6,059 nt of DNA from Gemmatimonadota bacterium (GTDB taxonomy: Bacteria; Gemmatimonadota; Gemmatimonadetes; Longimicrobiales; UBA6960), in contig PAUA01000043.1 in the NCBI GenBank assembly GCA_002712565.1, positions 1-6,059 of the forward strand. The letters are read 5' to 3'. A program made the translations under genes and the position numbers. The notes under the pieces are model-generated. The model was not told the DNA's origin. It was given only the letters and a program-made list of their open reading frames with translations, and did not search any database. Positions 5,893 to 6,059 of the stretch are shown here, piece after piece (position 1 is the stretch's first letter; every line of letters begins with the position of its first letter).

Positions 5893-6059
5893 ACCTTCCA
5901 GGGCGACTCGCCACGATCCCAAAGTTCATTCAGTATCTTGAGTTCACGGTACGTGTCCATCGCGTAAAAAAATCCGTCATGTCGGTAAGCCATCAGCTCC
6001 CCCTCACGAGCCAACCGAGTTAACGGTTTCTGTTCAAGCACGCAGTCGTCATCGGAGTC
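5883..6059 (-). CDS. rfbF: Glucose-1-phosphate cytidylyltransferase, C-terminal 58 residues (cut by window edge)
   Basis: Reading the minus strand in from the right edge gives an open frame of 58 codons ending in TGA at 5883-5885. Its sequence has the recognisable RfbF C-terminus: a KPLTRLAREGELMAYRHDGF stretch, then AMDTYRELK, LNELWD and a final SPWKVW. In the known family this cytoplasmic enzyme joins CTP and glucose-1-phosphate to make CDP-glucose, the first committed step to CDP-activated 6-deoxy and dideoxy sugars. The N-terminal catalytic part, with the nucleotide-binding GxGTRL loop, is outside the window, so activity cannot be judged. The stop overlaps the reductase start by up to 10 nt, which places the two in one operon and supports a CDP-sugar substrate for the reductase. 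The FFYAMDTYRE version of the motif differs from the FWQPMDTLRD I recall from enteric enzymes, so it may be a different subfamily. Confidence 0.85.
   Translation of the reverse strand, partial: DSDDDCVLEQKPLTRLAREGELMAYRHDGFFYAMDTYRELKILNELWDRGESPWKVWC
5894..5899 (-). promoter_or_regulatory. Likely Shine-Dalgarno site of the reductase gene
   Basis: On the minus strand this reads GGAAGG, inside the last codons of rfbF. It is 1 nt from the ATG at 5892 but 4 nt from the GTG at 5889. The spacing makes the GTG a real competitor as the start. The resulting proteins differ by one residue. Confidence 0.45.

Overview
The window is a bacterial chromosomal segment that looks like part of a surface-polysaccharide (O-antigen, capsule or exopolysaccharide) locus. 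It holds two convergent gene blocks whose stop codons are only 18 nt apart (1861-1878). Start codons include GTG. Base composition is mixed: single lines counted by hand gave 47-50% GC in the left block and the glycosyltransferase, and 70% in the aminotransferase. This fits a moderately to highly GC-rich bacterium, but the sequence does not identify the lineage, and an actinobacterial or other assignment would be a guess.

Plus-strand block (left edge to 1860). The first gene is open to the window edge and encodes a repeat protein. It has two closely related units of about 127 residues, then a diverged C-terminal unit, and the tail of yet another unit lies before the first TTG. The fold pattern resembles the DUF4330 family (tentative). 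An ATGA overlap couples it to a 176-residue protein with two C-terminal membrane helices and no recognised function.

Minus-strand block (read from 6059 down to 1879). In transcription order it holds: the C-terminus of glucose-1-phosphate cytidylyltransferase (rfbF type, cut by the window edge); an extended-SDR sugar-nucleotide reductase/epimerase; a 135-nt gap with an inverted repeat and a possible 31-codon ORF; a GT2 glycosyltransferase of the polyprenyl-phosphate type with two membrane helices; a class III PLP aminotransferase; and a SAM-dependent methyltransferase. Except for the 135-nt gap, junctions overlap or are separated by 7 nt, so this is very probably one operon.

How the genes may work together (inference). 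RfbF makes CDP-glucose. A CDP-glucose 4,6-dehydratase, not in this window, would give the 4-keto-6-deoxy sugar. The SDR would reduce or epimerise it to a CDP-deoxyhexose. The GT2 enzyme may place a sugar on a membrane polyprenyl carrier. The aminotransferase and methyltransferase, which are richer in GC than the genes upstream, may tailor the glycan or a small-molecule substituent. No RNA genes, CRISPR arrays, insertion sequences or tRNA-type attachment sites were seen.
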